Shown piece by piece: positions 23,038-33,504 of a stretch of 64,000 bases of DNA (its first letter is position 1; every line of letters begins with the position of its first letter). The position numbers were made by a program, and so were the translations under genes. Source of the stretch: an uncultured Oscillospiraceae bacterium. GTDB taxonomy: Bacteria > Bacillota > Clostridia > Oscillospirales > Oscillospiraceae. The notes beneath the pieces were generated by a model. It saw only the letters and a list, made by a program, of their open reading frames with translations. It was not told where the DNA came from and did no database searches. The stretch is from assembly GCA_934569225.1 (NCBI GenBank), contig CAKTKC010000004.1, positions 62,001 through 126,000 of the forward strand, in the 5' to 3' direction.

Positions 23038-24471
23038 ATGAGTATCCACGAAGAATGCGGCGTGTTCGGCGTTTACAGCCAGCGTCAGGAGGATGTAGCG
23101 AGCCTTGCCTACTACGGGCTGTATTCCCTACAGCACCGTGGGCAGGAGGGCTGCGGCATTGTCGTCAATGATGACGGCGTTTTTGACGGCCATAAGGGTC
23201 TGGGGCTGGTGAGCGAGGTGTTCACGGGCAGTGTCATGAAGCAGTTTCCCACGGGGGAAATGGCGGTTGCTCACGCCCGCTACGGCACCACCGGCGGCTC
23301 CAATCTGGCAAACTGCCAGCCCATTCAGGTCAATCACTTAAAAGGCAAGCTGGCGCTTGCCCATAACGGTAACTTAAGCAACGCGCTTCAGCTCCGCCGG
23401 GAGCTGGAGCTTTCCGGCGCCATTTTCCATACTACCTCCGACACGGAGACCATCGCCTATGTGATCACCCGGGAGCGGATCACCGCCCCCTCCATTCAGG
23501 CGGCGGTCAGCCGCGCGGTGGACAGGCTGGAGGGCGCTTTTTCTCTGGTCATGATGTCCTCCACCAAGCTCATTGCGGTGCGTGACCCCCACGGCTTCCG
23601 CCCGCTGTGCTACGGAAAAAGGAAGGACGGGACGTATATCGTCGCTTCGGAGAGCTGCGCCCTCCACGCTGTGGGCGCGGAATTCCAGCGGGACATTCTG
23701 CCCGGGGAAATTCTGACCTTTGACTGCGACGGCATCCATTCCGATACCAGCCACTGCGGCATTGCGCCCAAGAAGATGTGCATTTTTGAATACATCTACT
23801 TTGCCCGGCCGGATTCCGTCATCGACGGTGTCAGCGTTCATGATGCCCGGGTCAGGGCAGGGGAGATCCTTGCGAAAACCCATCCGGTGGACGCGGACAT
23901 TGTCATCGGCGTGCCGGATTCCGGGCTGGACGCCGCCATGGGCTACGCCCGGGAATCGGGGATTCCCTACGGCATCGGCCTGATCAAGAATAAATACATC
24001 GGCAGAACCTTCATCGCTCCGGGGCAAGACCACCGGGTAGACCAGGTCAAGATCAAGCTCAGCCCTGTGGAAAGCGAAGTCCGGGGCAAACGGGTGGTGA
24101 TGGTGGATGATTCCATCGTCCGGGGCACGACCTCCGGGCGGATCGTACAGCTTCTGCGGGACGCGGGGGCGAAGGAAATCCACATGCGCATCTCCGCGCC
24201 GCCCTTCCTGCACCCCTGCTACTATGGCACGGACATCGACTCCCGGGAGCACCTGATCGCCTGCCATCATACCGTGGAGGAAATCGGGGAGATCATCGGC
24301 GTTGACAGCCTGGGCTATCTGCCGTTGGGGAATCTGCGTGACCTGTGCGGCGGCGAAGAATATTGCAGCGCCTGCTTTGACGGCGACTATCCCACATCGA
24401 TTCCCGAGGACACCCGGAAAGACCAGTTTGAGCAGAAGCTTTCCCAGAGAAAGGCCGGTGAAAAGCCATGA
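23038..24471 (+). CDS. purF: Amidophosphoribosyltransferase
   Basis: A 477-residue enzyme of the first committed step of purine synthesis, moving the amide nitrogen of glutamine to PRPP. A short propeptide precedes the catalytic Cys in EECGVFGVY. HRGQEGCGI and GHNGNLSNA-type glutaminase motifs follow. The PRPP-binding signature VVMVDDSIVRGTTS comes at about residues 355-368. Cysteines near the C terminus (DLCGGEEYCSAC) fit the iron-sulphur-cluster type of the B. subtilis enzyme. Its stop overlaps the carA start by four bases. Confidence 0.96.
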   Translation: MSIHEECGVFGVYSQRQEDVASLAYYGLYSLQHRGQEGCGIVVNDDGVFDGHKGLGLVSEVFTGSVMKQFPTGEMAVAHARYGTTGGSNLANCQPIQVNHLKGKLALAHNGNLSNALQLRRELELSGAIFHTTSDTETIAYVITRERITAPSIQAAVSRAVDRLEGAFSLVMMSSTKLIAVRDPHGFRPLCYGKRKDGTYIVASESCALHAVGAEFQRDILPGEILTFDCDGIHSDTSHCGIAPKKMCIFEYIYFARPDSVIDGVSVHDARVRAGEILAKTHPVDADIVIGVPDSGLDAAMGYARESGIPYGIGLIKNKYIGRTFIAPGQDHRVDQVKIKLSPVESEVRGKRVVMVDDSIVRGTTSGRIVQLLRDAGAKEIHMRISAPPFLHPCYYGTDIDSREHLIACHHTVEEIGEIIGVDSLGYLPLGNLRDLCGGEEYCSACFDGDYPTSIPEDTRKDQFEQKLSQRKAGEKP

Positions 24472-25553
24472 ATCGGAACTTTGACAGAAAAATCATTCTG
24501 GAGGACGGCACCGAATTTTACGGTTACGGCTTCGGTGCCAAGAAAGATGCGCTGGTGGAGCTGGTGTTCAACACCTCCATGGTGGGCTATCAGGAAATCC
24601 TCTCCGACCCTTCCTACACCGCGCAGGCCGTGGTCATGACCTACCCCCTGATCGGCAATTACGGCATGTGCGACGACGACTACGAGACGGGCAGACCCAC
24701 CATCAGCGGTCTGGTCGTCCGGGAATTCAACAGCGAGCCTTCCAACTTCCGCGCCGCGCGGACGCTGGAGGATGTGATGATTCAGTATAACATTGTGGGT
24801 ATCGCCGGGGTGGATACCCGCCGCCTTGCCCGCCACATCCGGGACGAGGGCACCTGCAAGGCGCTGATCGTGGACGCGCAGACACCCAGCATTGCGTGCC
24901 TTGCGGAAATGCGCTCCACCGCTCTGCCCACCGATCAGGTTTCCGTGGTGAGTACGAAATCCCCGTGGATATCCGCTTGTGAAAATCCAAAGCACCGGGT
25001 TGTGGCCGTGGACTGCGGTATCAAGCACAACATCATCCGCAGTCTGAACGCCCGGGGGTGTGAAGTGACCATCGTTCCGTGGACAATTACCGCCGAAGAA
25101 GTGATGGCCATGCACCCGGACGGCCTGTTCATCTCCAACGGCCCCGGCAACCCGGAGGATGCAAAGCCGGTGATTGCCCTTGTCCGCGCCCTCCGAGGCA
25201 AGCTGCCGATTTTCGGCATTTGTCTTGGACATCAGATCATCGCCCTTGCCTACGGCGCGTCCACCTACAAGCTGAAATTCGGCCACCGGGGCGGAAACCA
25301 TCCGGTGAAAAACCTCCAGACGGGGAAGGTGGAGATCACCTCCCAGAATCATTCCTACGCGGTAAAGGCGGATTCTCTGGAAGGGACCGGCCTGACTGTG
25401 ACCCACGTCAACCTGCTGGACGGCACGGTGGAGGGGCAGAAGTGCGCCGCCGACCGGATATTCAGCGTCCAGTACCACCCGGAAAGCGCCCCCGGCCCCC
25501 AGGACAGCGCCTACCTGTTCGATGAATTCATCGCCATGATGGAGGGAAAGTAA
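24468..25553 (+). CDS. carA: Carbamoyl-phosphate synthase, small (glutaminase) subunit
   Basis: A 361-residue subunit that hydrolyses glutamine and passes ammonia to CarB for arginine and pyrimidine synthesis. The N-terminal CPSase domain has the family pattern [11 protein letters not shown] and SYTAQ. The class I glutaminase domain has the nucleophile elbow GICLGHQ (about residues 246-252), [10 protein letters not shown] and the YHPE triad box. It overlaps purF by four bases and is two bases from carB. Confidence 0.97.
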   Translation: MNRNFDRKIILEDGTEFYGYGFGAKKDALVELVFNTSMVGYQEILSDPSYTAQAVVMTYPLIGNYGMCDDDYETGRPTISGLVVREFNSEPSNFRAARTLEDVMIQYNIVGIAGVDTRRLARHIRDEGTCKALIVDAQTPSIACLAEMRSTALPTDQVSVVSTKSPWISACENPKHRVVAVDCGIKHNIIRSLNARGCEVTIVPWTITAEEVMAMHPDGLFISNGPGNPEDAKPVIALVRALRGKLPIFGICLGHQIIALAYGASTYKLKFGHRGGNHPVKNLQTGKVEITSQNHSYAVKADSLEGTGLTVTHVNLLDGTVEGQKCAADRIFSVQYHPESAPGPQDSAYLFDEFIAMMEGK

Positions 25554-25554
25554 C

Positions 25555-28500
25555 ATGCCGAAACGTACCGATTTGAAGAAAATTCTGGTCATTGGCTCCG
25601 GCCCCATCGTCATCGGTCAGGCGGCGGAATTCGACTACGCCGGTACCCAGGCCTGTCTCGCCCTGAAAGAGGAAGGCTACGAGGTCATTCTGTGCAACAG
25701 CAACCCCGCGACCATCATGACCGACCCCGCTATCGCGGACAAGGTCTATATGGAGCCGCTGACACTGGAATATATCGCCCGTATCGTCCGCTTTGAGCGG
25801 CCGGACGCCATCATCCCCGGCATCGGCGGTCAGACGGGACTGAATCTTGCCATGCAGCTGGAAAAAAAGGGCATTCTGAAAGAATGCCACGTGCAGCTGC
25901 TGGGAACCCCCAGTGAATCCATCGAGCAGGCGGAGGATCGGGAGCTGTTCAAGGAGCTTTGCCAGCGCCTGGGCGAGCCGGTGCTTCCGTCTCAGATCGC
26001 CAATTCCATGGAGGAGGGGATTGCCGCGGCGGAAACCATCGGCTATCCCGTGGTACTTCGCCCCGCCTTCACTCTGGGCGGTACCGGCGGCGGATTTGCC
26101 GATAACGAGGAAGAATTCCGGGAAATCATGAAAAACGCTCTGGTGCTGTCTCCCGTCCATCAGGTTCTGGTGGAGAAGAGCATCAAGGGCTTCAAGGAAA
26201 TCGAATACGAGGTCATGCGGGACGCCAACGACACCGCCATTGCCATCTGCAATATGGAAAACCTAGATCCCGTGGGCATCCACACCGGCGACTCCATCGT
26301 GGTCTGCCCCTCCCAGACGCTGACCAACAAGGAATATCACATGCTCCGGGATTCCGCCCTGCGCCTGATCCGGGCGCTGAAAATCCAGGGCGGCTGTAAT
26401 GTCCAGTTCGCGCTGGACCCCAAGTCTTTCCAGTACTACCTCATCGAGGTCAATCCCAGAGTGTCCCGTTCCTCCGCCTTGGCCTCCAAGGCCTCCGGCT
26501 ATCCGATTGCCCGGGTTTCCGCGAAAATCTGCGTGGGCATGACGCTGGACGAAATTCGTCTCGCCAACACCTGCGCGGCCTTCGAGCCGGCGCTGGACTA
26601 TGTGGTCACCAAAATGCCCCGGTTCCCCTTCGACAAATTCTCCGACGCCAACAACCGTCTCGGCACTCAGATGAAGGCCACAGGCGAAACCATGAGCGTC
26701 GGCCGCACCTTTGAAGAAAGCCTGCTCAAGGGCATCCGCTCTCTGGAAATTGGTGTGTACCATCTGCACATGGCGAAATTCGACAGCTGGGGCAGGGAAG
26801 GCCTGCTGGACTATATCAAAATCGGCACCGACGACCGCATCTACGCCATTGCCCAGCTGCTTCGCGTGGGCGTAAGCGTGGAGGAAATCGTGGAAAAAAG
26901 CACCATCGACGCCTTCTTCATCCGCAAGCTGCAAAACATCATTTCCATGGAGCGGGAGCTTTCCGGCGCGGTCATGGACAGCAGCGTGTATTATCAGGCG
27001 AAGAAGATGGGCTTCTCCGACCGGGCGGTGGCGCAGATCTGGAACATCCCGGAACGAAAGGTATTCGCCCTGCGTCAGAGCAGTAACATCCGCCCGGTGT
27101 ACAAGATGATTGACTCCTGCGCCGGGGAATTCGACAGCTATATCCCGTATTTTTACTCCACCTATGAGACGGAAAACGAGTCCGTCGTTTCCGACAAGAA
27201 GAAGGTCATCGTCCTCGGCTCCGGCCCCATCCGTATCGGTCAGGGCGTTGAATTCGACTATTCCACCGTCCACGCTATCCAGACCATCAAAAACGCGGGC
27301 TATGAGGCCATCATCATCAACAATAACCCGGAAACCGTTTCCACGGATTACACCACCTCCGACAAGCTGTACTTTGAGCCGCTGACGGTGGAGGACGTAA
27401 TGAACGTGGTGGAGCAGGAGAAGCCCGAGGGCGTCATTGCCTCTCTGGGCGGTCAGACCGCCATCAATCTGGCGCAGCCCCTGACGGATCTGGGCGTGAA
27501 CATCATCGGCACCGACTGCGCCGCCATCGAAAAGGCGGAAAACCGGGACGCCTTTGAAAAGCTTCTCATTTCTCTGAACATCCCCCAGCCGAAGGGGAAG
27601 GCCGTCACCCGCATTGAGGACGGCGTCGCCGCCGCCCGGGAGATCGGCTATCCCGTTCTGGTGCGCCCCAGCTTCGTGCTGGGCGGGCGGGCAATGCAGA
27701 TCGTCGCCAACGAGGAACAGCTGCGGCATTACCTCCACACCGCCGTGGAGATCGACGCGGACAAACCGGTGCTGGTGGACAAGTATATCCGGGGCAAAGA
27801 GGTGGAGATCGACGCCATCTGCGACGGGACGGACGTGTTCGTTCCGGGTATCATGGAGCTGGTGGAGCGCACCGGCGTTCACTCCGGTGACTCCATCTCC
27901 GTGTATCCGTCCTTCTCCATTTCCAACAAGGTCAAGGGCATTATTTTGCAGTACGCGAAGAAGCTGGGGCCTGCCATCGGCATTAAGGGACTGTACAACA
28001 TCCAGTTCATCGTCGATCCGGAGGATCACGTGTATATCATCGAGGTCAACCCCCGTTCCTCCCGCACCGTGCCGTTCCTGAGCAAGGCCACGGGCTACCC
28101 GCTGGCGGACATTGCTACGTTGGTGGCGCTGGGTCAGAGCCTGAAGGAGCAGGGCATCGACATGCTGTACCCCGACGAGCAGAAGCGGTACTATGCCAAA
28201 GCCCCGGCCTTCTCCTTCTCCAAGCTGCGGGGGCTGGACGCCTACCTGTCCCCGGAGATGAAGTCCACTGGCGAAGCCATCGGCTACGACAACAACCTGA
28301 CCCACGCGCTTTACAAGGCGATGCAGGCGTCGGGGATGAAGCTGGAAAATTACGGCACCGTATTTGTGACCATCTCCGACGAGGACAAGGAGGAAGCGCT
28401 GCCCCTGATCCGCCGGTTTTACCAGCTGGGCTTCAACATTGAGGCTACCGTGGGCACCGCGGTTTTCCTGCGCCAGCACGGCATCAAGACCCGCGTCCGG

Positions 28501-28734
28501 GCGAAGGTGGACGACGGCTCCGATGAAATTCTCAATTCCATTCGTCAGGGCTACGTCACCTACGTCATCAACACCATGGACGTCCGCTGTGAGGATGTGC
28601 ATTCCGGCTCCAGCCAGATCCGCCGCTGCGCGGTGGAAAATGGCGTCACCATGCTGACGGCGCTGGACACGGTGCGTGTGCTGCTGGACGTGCTGGAGGA
28701 GATCACCCTCGGCATTTCCACCATTGACGCCTGA
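25555..28734 (+). CDS. carB: Carbamoyl-phosphate synthase, large subunit
   Basis: A 1,059-residue subunit that makes carbamoyl phosphate from bicarbonate, ammonia and two ATP. It is an internal duplication of two ATP-grasp halves. Each has the 'GSGPIxIGQxxEFDY' pattern (about residues 12 and 555) and an EVNPR motif (about 300 and 837). The allosteric MGS-like domain closes the protein. The length is full. It is the last gene of the run and is followed by a strong terminator. Confidence 0.97.
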   Translation: MPKRTDLKKILVIGSGPIVIGQAAEFDYAGTQACLALKEEGYEVILCNSNPATIMTDPAIADKVYMEPLTLEYIARIVRFERPDAIIPGIGGQTGLNLAMQLEKKGILKECHVQLLGTPSESIEQAEDRELFKELCQRLGEPVLPSQIANSMEEGIAAAETIGYPVVLRPAFTLGGTGGGFADNEEEFREIMKNALVLSPVHQVLVEKSIKGFKEIEYEVMRDANDTAIAICNMENLDPVGIHTGDSIVVCPSQTLTNKEYHMLRDSALRLIRALKIQGGCNVQFALDPKSFQYYLIEVNPRVSRSSALASKASGYPIARVSAKICVGMTLDEIRLANTCAAFEPALDYVVTKMPRFPFDKFSDANNRLGTQMKATGETMSVGRTFEESLLKGIRSLEIGVYHLHMAKFDSWGREGLLDYIKIGTDDRIYAIAQLLRVGVSVEEIVEKSTIDAFFIRKLQNIISMERELSGAVMDSSVYYQAKKMGFSDRAVAQIWNIPERKVFALRQSSNIRPVYKMIDSCAGEFDSYIPYFYSTYETENESVVSDKKKVIVLGSGPIRIGQGVEFDYSTVHAIQTIKNAGYEAIIINNNPETVSTDYTTSDKLYFEPLTVEDVMNVVEQEKPEGVIASLGGQTAINLAQPLTDLGVNIIGTDCAAIEKAENRDAFEKLLISLNIPQPKGKAVTRIEDGVAAAREIGYPVLVRPSFVLGGRAMQIVANEEQLRHYLHTAVEIDADKPVLVDKYIRGKEVEIDAICDGTDVFVPGIMELVERTGVHSGDSISVYPSFSISNKVKGIILQYAKKLGPAIGIKGLYNIQFIVDPEDHVYIIEVNPRSSRTVPFLSKATGYPLADIATLVALGQSLKEQGIDMLYPDEQKRYYAKAPAFSFSKLRGLDAYLSPEMKSTGEAIGYDNNLTHALYKAMQASGMKLENYGTVFVTISDEDKEEALPLIRRFYQLGFNIEATVGTAVFLRQHGIKTRVRAKVDDGSDEILNSIRQGYVTYVINTMDVRCEDVHSGSSQIRRCAVENGVTMLTALDTVRVLLDVLEEITLGISTIDA

Positions 28735-28748
28735 TTCTTTTCCATTTA

Positions 28749-28776
28749 GAGCCGCCCGACAAGGGCGGCTCCTTTT
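28749..28776 (+). terminator. Intrinsic terminator of the carAB end of the nucleotide operon
   Basis: A perfect 9-bp stem, GAGCCGCCC and its complement around GACAA (28749-28757 with 28763-28771), is followed by CTTTTGT. Confidence 0.92.
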
Positions 28777-28842
28777 GTATGCGAAAAATGTCAAGGAAAA
28801 TATTTCACAAAAGTTTACATAATTCTTGTCCATTTTTCCAAA

Positions 28843-28871
28843 TTGCGGCGGGCAGCGGGGTAGGGTATAAT
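28843..28871 (+). promoter_or_regulatory. Promoter of the small membrane-anchored gene
   Basis: TTGCGG (28843-28848), 17 bases, TATAAT (28866-28871), 30 bases before the ATG at 28902. Confidence 0.6.
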
Positions 28872-28901
28872 AGCGGCACAAGAGAAGGACGGAGGGAACG
28901 C

Positions 28902-29279
28902 ATGAAACGGTGGATACCCATTGGGGTGGTTTTGGTGCTGGTGATTCTGGCTTTTGGGCTGTGCGTCACGGCCTGGAATCCGGGGGAGTTTTCGGGGGAC
29001 TGGTACTGCGCGGAGACCGGGGAGCTGTTCCGGTTTCAGGACGGGCTGGTCAGCTGCGAGCAACATAATCTGCTCAGCGGCACCATTGATGCCATGTGCG
29101 GCGCATACTGCTTTGACCGGGGTTCCGTGACGGTTTTCTCTCTGGGGGTAGCCGGGCTGGAAAATCCGCGGCAGCTGTACCTCATACACGGCACCGACGG
29201 CGACCGCCTGTGCGGGTCGAAAGACGGCTCCGAAAAAACATATTTTTACCGCAGTCAGCAAGCGGCGCTGGAAAATTAA
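28902..29279 (+). CDS. Small membrane-anchored protein of unknown function
   Basis: A 125-residue protein not recognised as a known family. It begins with MKRW and one hydrophobic segment (about residues 5-24), then an exported or cytoplasm-facing soluble part of about 100 residues with four Cys (about residues 35-80). The start at 28902 is chosen because GGACGGAGGGAACGC lies just before it; an in-frame ATG 123 bases upstream would start in front of the promoter. It is transcribed alone, between terminators. Confidence 0.65.
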   Translation: MKRWIPIGVVLVLVILAFGLCVTAWNPGEFSGDWYCAETGELFRFQDGLVSCEQHNLLSGTIDAMCGAYCFDRGSVTVFSLGVAGLENPRQLYLIHGTDGDRLCGSKDGSEKTYFYRSQQAALEN

Positions 29280-29281
29280 CG

Positions 29282-29320
29282 AATCCCCTCTGCCCGTTTA
29301 TTGTGGGCAGAGGGGATTTT
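29282..29320. terminator. Bidirectional terminator
   Basis: A perfect 14-bp stem, AATCCCCTCTGCCC, with a nine-base loop and TTTT on the plus strand. It serves the small plus-strand gene and, with a weaker tail, the convergent anti-sigma gene. Confidence 0.85.
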
Positions 29321-29321
29321 C

Positions 29322-31391
29322 TCAGCTGAAGGGATACTCGGAAAACGGCTTCATGTTCAGTTCGATGGGGTGATATTGGGCGATGTAAGACCGGGCGGTT
29401 TCTTCGGAGCAGTTGCTCGACTGGGGATTCTCGCCTTCGACCGCGCGAACCCAGTATTTTTGTACGGAATCCTGAAAAATCTCTTCAATCAATTCCAGCT
29501 CCGTACCTTTCATACGGAAAAATGCGTAGTACAGCCCATCCTTTTGGCTGTACATCAGAATGCCACCTTCGCAGACATCGGTTACCGAAGCTTCTGACAC
29601 CAATACCCGCTTTCCGTCCACAATGGTATGCACAGAAAGGGCGTACTCTGGCTCCGTGCAGCCCGTCGGTATCGTCCACACATTTCTGGCAATCAGCTCC
29701 TGTATCCCGTCGCCGTTCAAGTCTATCAGCGCATAGGCAAATTTCCCAGAATCCTCGTACCATTCCAGCGCTTCAGCAATGTACATGGCGTAGGGGTCTG
29801 TCCATGAGGGGATGGGCTTCACCGGCTCGCCGTAGCGCTTCATCTGCTGCCGCTCGGGCTGGGTTTCCAGCGGGACATAGGACGCGATGATCGCCTGCGC
29901 CTGCTGCTCCGTGATCGCTGTCTGTACCTCCGTTTTGGGATCTTCCACAGGGGAAACGGGCAGGGAATACCAGGAGTCTTCCACCTTTTCCAGCCCTTCC
30001 AGATACGTCAGCCCATCGGCTTCCGCCCGAAAATAGTACCGTATTTCGGCAATATTGTCCTTTGTTTTCTCCAGTTCCAGAACATGGTTTTCGCAAACCG
30101 TAAAGTACAAATCTGACAGGAAGATGAATTTGCGGAAATCCGCGTACTGATAAGACTCGCCATCCCGCATAGACAAAATTTCAACGACCGATGATCCCTT
30201 TCCACCGGGAAGAAGCTCCATCACGCCGTCCCCGTTCAGATCATACAGGGAGTAAAACAGGCCGTCCCGGCTATAGGTGCTATCGGCTGTATCCAGTATC
30301 TGCTGAATGTACCGCTCATAGCCCTTGGTGTATAGCTGGGTGTACAGATTTTCGGCGGCTGCCGCGCGCTCCGCCTCGTAGGCCGCCTGAGCTGCCTCCA
30401 TAAGTGCATCCACCTTGGTCATGTCCGCCGGGTGGGGCTGGATTGAAAAATCAAACTGTTTCGAGATCTGTTCCAGCGCGCTCTGCGTCATCTGCACCTT
30501 GGTTCCGCCGTCCCATTTTGACGAAGCAAAGGACACGGTAACAAGGGCATCCTGAAGGTCGGCAATGATCCGCGCCCACTCGTCATTCATCACAAGAAGC
30601 ACTGTCCTGCCGTCGCTGCGGGTGTAGTTCCACTGGGTGCAGTTTTCCAGGTCGGCAACCTCGTAGTACACAGGGTCAAAATATTCCTTCACGGAATAAT
30701 AATATTCCGCAAGGTTGTCCTCATATGGCCACTGGTCGGTGTCCGGCTGGAACAGAAGCGCGATATTGAAGGTTCCCTCCGGGTAAAAATAGCCGGCCAA
30801 GTATTCCACATCTCCATGGAACACGCCGTCAATGCCCAGTGAGGAAAACAGCACGCTGGATTCATAGGATTGACAGCCAACATCCGGCGACAGCAGCTTC
30901 AGATCGTATTTCTGAACGATCTCGTCCAGCTTGTTCACCATTTCCCAGCTGTAGCATCCATAAGGGATATAATATGGGTTGGGGATTCCCAGCTCATTTC
31001 TCTCGTTGGTCGTCAGAATGGCGCCGTCCGGGTCGTAGTCCCGGCAAAAGCTGTTCCATTCCGCCAGCGCCTCCTGATTGGCGCCTTGCAGCGTGATCTG
31101 GGTTCGCGGGGCGAGGGTCGGCAAGGAAATGACGTCCCCGTTTTCGTCGTAGACCGTCGGCGTAGTGGGGCGGTACTCGGCCACCTTCAAGTCCTGAAGC
31201 CGCAGAACATACGCCACCGTGCAGCCCACGAGCAGCAGCATCAGTCCGATCACGGCGGCCACCAGCCAGAGCCTGCGCCGGGGCAGGGGAAGGGGCTTCG
31301 CGCCCGCCGTGCCGTCTCGGTATTTCTGGGTTTCCCAGAGGTATGTACCCTTGGCGTCGCCGATCATATCCAATATTTCGTTGGCGTTCAC
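29322..31391 (-). CDS. Membrane-anchored anti-sigma-like protein with large external region
   Basis: A 689-residue protein encoded directly behind an ECF sigma gene, with four-base overlap (ATGA). Its first 40 residues (ILDMIGDAKGTYLWETQ) resemble those of the shorter protein at 32065-32910, also paired with a sigma factor. One membrane segment follows (about 41-64). The long external part has no recognised enzyme fold. It carries two DLNGDGxxEL stretches (about residues 385 and 552) of the kind seen in calcium-binding or EF-hand-like loops. I infer that the N-terminal cytoplasmic part holds the sigma factor and the outer part senses a signal. Function is inferred from position and paralogy only. 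Confidence 0.65.
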   Translation of the reverse strand: MNANEILDMIGDAKGTYLWETQKYRDGTAGAKPLPLPRRRLWLVAAVIGLMLLLVGCTVAYVLRLQDLKVAEYRPTTPTVYDENGDVISLPTLAPRTQITLQGANQEALAEWNSFCRDYDPDGAILTTNERNELGIPNPYYIPYGCYSWEMVNKLDEIVQKYDLKLLSPDVGCQSYESSVLFSSLGIDGVFHGDVEYLAGYFYPEGTFNIALLFQPDTDQWPYEDNLAEYYYSVKEYFDPVYYEVADLENCTQWNYTRSDGRTVLLVMNDEWARIIADLQDALVTVSFASSKWDGGTKVQMTQSALEQISKQFDFSIQPHPADMTKVDALMEAAQAAYEAERAAAAENLYTQLYTKGYERYIQQILDTADSTYSRDGLFYSLYDLNGDGVMELLPGGKGSSVVEILSMRDGESYQYADFRKFIFLSDLYFTVCENHVLELEKTKDNIAEIRYYFRAEADGLTYLEGLEKVEDSWYSLPVSPVEDPKTEVQTAITEQQAQAIIASYVPLETQPERQQMKRYGEPVKPIPSWTDPYAMYIAEALEWYEDSGKFAYALIDLNGDGIQELIARNVWTIPTGCTEPEYALSVHTIVDGKRVLVSEASVTDVCEGGILMYSQKDGLYYAFFRMKGTELELIEEIFQDSVQKYWVRAVEGENPQSSNCSEETARSYIAQYHPIELNMKPFSEYPFS

Positions 31392-31942
31392 AGCAATTCC
31401 TCCTTTTCCAGCATCTGTCTGAGCCTACCTCGGGTGCGGCGGAGCATGGAGGTGACCTTACTGACGGAGAAGCCGAAATGCTCGGCGATGTCCGCGATGG
31501 GGTCTAAGTACCAGTACCGGCTCAGGAACACCAGCCGTTCCGTTTCCGGCAGGGATTCCAGAAAGCTGTTGAAGGCCACGGCAAGCTCCTTGCGGTCCAT
31601 GGCCTTTTCCAGACTGTCCTGAGACGCGCAGTCCTCCAGCTCGTCCAGCGCCAGCGTCACTTCTCCACCGCCCCGCTTGTAAGCGTTCCGGTAGCGCCAG
31701 CGGTCAATGGCGAGACGGCGGGTGATTTTGCCGAGAAAGGTGGCGAGAATGGAAGGGCGGCGGGGCGGCATGACGTTCCATGCCGTGAGATAGGTGTCAT
31801 TCACGCTTTCCTCGGCGTCTTCGTGGTTTGTCAGGATGTTTTTGGCAATCGAAAAGCAGTAGCCGCCGTATTTCTGCGCGGTTTCGGAAATGGCGGTTTC
31901 CGACCGCGCCCAATACAGCGCAATGATGTTCTGATCGTCCAA
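31388..31942 (-). CDS. ECF-type RNA polymerase sigma factor (copy 1)
   Basis: A 184-residue sigma-70-family factor of extracytoplasmic-function type. Region 2 shows NHEDAEESVNDTYLTAW and MPPRRPSILATFLGKI; the C-terminal region 4 shows 'IADIAEHFGFSVSKVTSML'. I place the start at TTG 31942 because AAGGAGG ends eight bases upstream and because the protein then aligns from its first residue with the paralogue at 32907-33464 (LDDQNII versus MNDDQII). The longer frame to 31981 would run through the ribosome site. It is coupled to the membrane protein downstream. Confidence 0.85.
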   Translation of the reverse strand: MDDQNIIALYWARSETAISETAQKYGGYCFSIAKNILTNHEDAEESVNDTYLTAWNVMPPRRPSILATFLGKITRRLAIDRWRYRNAYKRGGGEVTLALDELEDCASQDSLEKAMDRKELAVAFNSFLESLPETERLVFLSRYWYLDPIADIAEHFGFSVSKVTSMLRRTRGRLRQMLEKEELL

Positions 31943-31989
31943 TGCAAGCACCTCCTTGTGTCTGTTTGAAGCACCCTTCACTTATCATC

Positions 31990-32013
31990 ACGGAAAAAGA
32001 AGGAAAATCTTGC
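31990..32013 (-). promoter_or_regulatory. Possible ECF-type promoter of sigma copy 1
   Basis: On the minus strand GCAA (32013-32010), 17 bases, CGTGAT (starting at 31992). The same GCAA-N17-CGT spacing precedes sigma copy 2. A sigma-A promoter was not obvious, so autoregulation is possible. Confidence 0.3.
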
Positions 32014-32064
32014 GCGCCGGGAGGAAAATTTTTTGAAAAATATAAGGAGCATTTCCACTGGTTT

Positions 32065-32910
32065 TCATTCGCCGTTTTTCGGAGGTAGAATCACGGCGAA
32101 TGTATCCACCATGGCCGCGAACCGCGCGCCATGCCCCTCCGCCGCTTCCATGAAGAATCGGCGGATAATGCGGAAACAGCCGCCCTGTTCATCGGAAACG
32201 TAGTCCCGTACTTCTACAGGGGAATTCCATTCGCTGCCGCTGTGCATGGAGAACGTGATTCGGTTGGTTTCTGTGTGTTCCTGAATTTCCCACCGCGTTT
32301 CCAGCTCTGCGCGTTCCTGAGAAGCGGCATCTTCATAGGGCATATCCAGATGAACGATTTCGATCTCGCAGGGGGGCAACGAGGTATCCGGCTGGGGATT
32401 CATAAGGGCGTCGATCTGCCGTTCCCGTTCTTCTTCCGACAGCTGGGAAAGGTAATCTCCGTAGGCTTCCAGCACCTCTTCCCGGGTCATGGGTTTCTGA
32501 TACGGGCGAATATAGGTGACGTCTCCATCTTTCACCATTGTGTAGTTGTCAACATCATAGTAAATCGCAAATCCCGGCTGGGGCGTTTCGGCGGTGGCCT
32601 GCGGCTCCACGCCGTCTGCCGTGTAATCGCCCTCATACGGCAACCCCTCAATATCCATGGACATCTTTTTCGGCGGGAAAAGGGTTTCGATCAAACTGGA
32701 AACCTTTTCCTTCACGTATTCAACGGCCGCCGCGCCGGGTGCGGTGTTCAGGAAAATCGCCAATATCAGAATCAGGGCAATCACCGCTGCCAGTTGCCGC
32801 ACATAGCGGAAGCGGGACGCTTTTTTGCGGCCCTCGCGCATTTGCTGGGCTTCCAATATGTATTTTCCCCGAACGCCGCCCAGAATGTCCAGCAGTTCCA
32901 TATCCGTCAT
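32065..32910 (-). CDS. Membrane-anchored anti-sigma-like protein (copy 2)
   Basis: A 281-residue protein overlapping the ECF sigma gene 32907-33464 by four bases. The first 30 residues (ELLDILGGVRGKYILEAQQ) match the N terminus of the 689-residue protein next door. A single membrane segment lies at about residues 40-56 (AAVIALILILAIFL). The rest is a charged external domain with no family that I recognise. Operon position and topology suggest an anti-sigma factor for copy 2. It is much shorter than its paralogue, so the two pairs probably sense different signals. Confidence 0.65.
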   Translation of the reverse strand: MTDMELLDILGGVRGKYILEAQQMREGRKKASRFRYVRQLAAVIALILILAIFLNTAPGAAAVEYVKEKVSSLIETLFPPKKMSMDIEGLPYEGDYTADGVEPQATAETPQPGFAIYYDVDNYTMVKDGDVTYIRPYQKPMTREEVLEAYGDYLSQLSEEERERQIDALMNPQPDTSLPPCEIEIVHLDMPYEDAASQERAELETRWEIQEHTETNRITFSMHSGSEWNSPVEVRDYVSDEQGGCFRIIRRFFMEAAEGHGARFAAMVDTFAVILPPKNGE

Positions 32911-33464
32911 ACCAGTCCCTCCTCCGTCAACTGCGCATACAGCCGCTTGCGGATACGGAACAGCATGGATTTGACCTTGCTGACCGTAAAGCCGGACTTT
33001 TCCGCGATTTCCTCAGTGGAATCCAGATACCAGTAGCGGCAGAGGAACACGCTCCGCTCCGTCTCTTTCAGTGTGCCGAGGAAACGGTTCAGGCTTGCCA
33101 GAATTTCCTTCCGGATGGCCGCTTCCTCGGCGCTTTCCGTCCCACTGACGCATTCCCGCAGTTCCTCCAGTGCAAGCTCGATCTGCCCCTCGCCCCGCTT
33201 GAAGGCGCGGTGCTTTCTCCATCGGTCGATGGAAAGGTTCCGGGTGATTTTCCCCAGAAATGCTGCCAGCGCCGGGGGACGCCGGGGCGGCATGGCGTTC
33301 CACGCGGACAGGTAGGTATCGCTGACGCTTTCCTCCGCGTCCTCCGGATTGGTCAGAATGTTGTAGGCAATGCTGTAGCAGTAGCCGCCGTACTTGGTGT
33401 CCGTTTCTTTGATCGCCTGCTCTGAGCGGTCAAAATATAGCTGAATGATCTGATCGTCATTCAT
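32907..33464 (-). CDS. ECF-type RNA polymerase sigma factor (copy 2)
   Basis: A 185-residue ECF sigma factor, closely similar to copy 1 over its whole length (YGGYCYSIAYNILTN, NPEDAEESVSDTYLSAWN, MPPRRPPALAAFLGKI). Region 4 has 'EEIAEKSGFTVSKVKSML'. The ribosome site AAGGAGGACTGCAA precedes the ATG. The downstream gene, overlapping by four bases, is its presumed anti-sigma partner. The two sigma/anti-sigma pairs stand in tandem, pointing to an old local duplication. Confidence 0.87.
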   Translation of the reverse strand: MNDDQIIQLYFDRSEQAIKETDTKYGGYCYSIAYNILTNPEDAEESVSDTYLSAWNAMPPRRPPALAAFLGKITRNLSIDRWRKHRAFKRGEGQIELALEELRECVSGTESAEEAAIRKEILASLNRFLGTLKETERSVFLCRYWYLDSTEEIAEKSGFTVSKVKSMLFRIRKRLYAQLTEEGLV

Positions 33465-33504
33465 TTGCAGTCCTCCTTTTTCTTTCTGAGCATTTCACCT
33501 TTCT

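Noticed and set aside
26263..28881. Minus-strand open frame of 872 codons opposite carB
   Set aside because: Shadow of carB; His/Val/Gly-rich composition typical of antisense reading of GC-rich genes.
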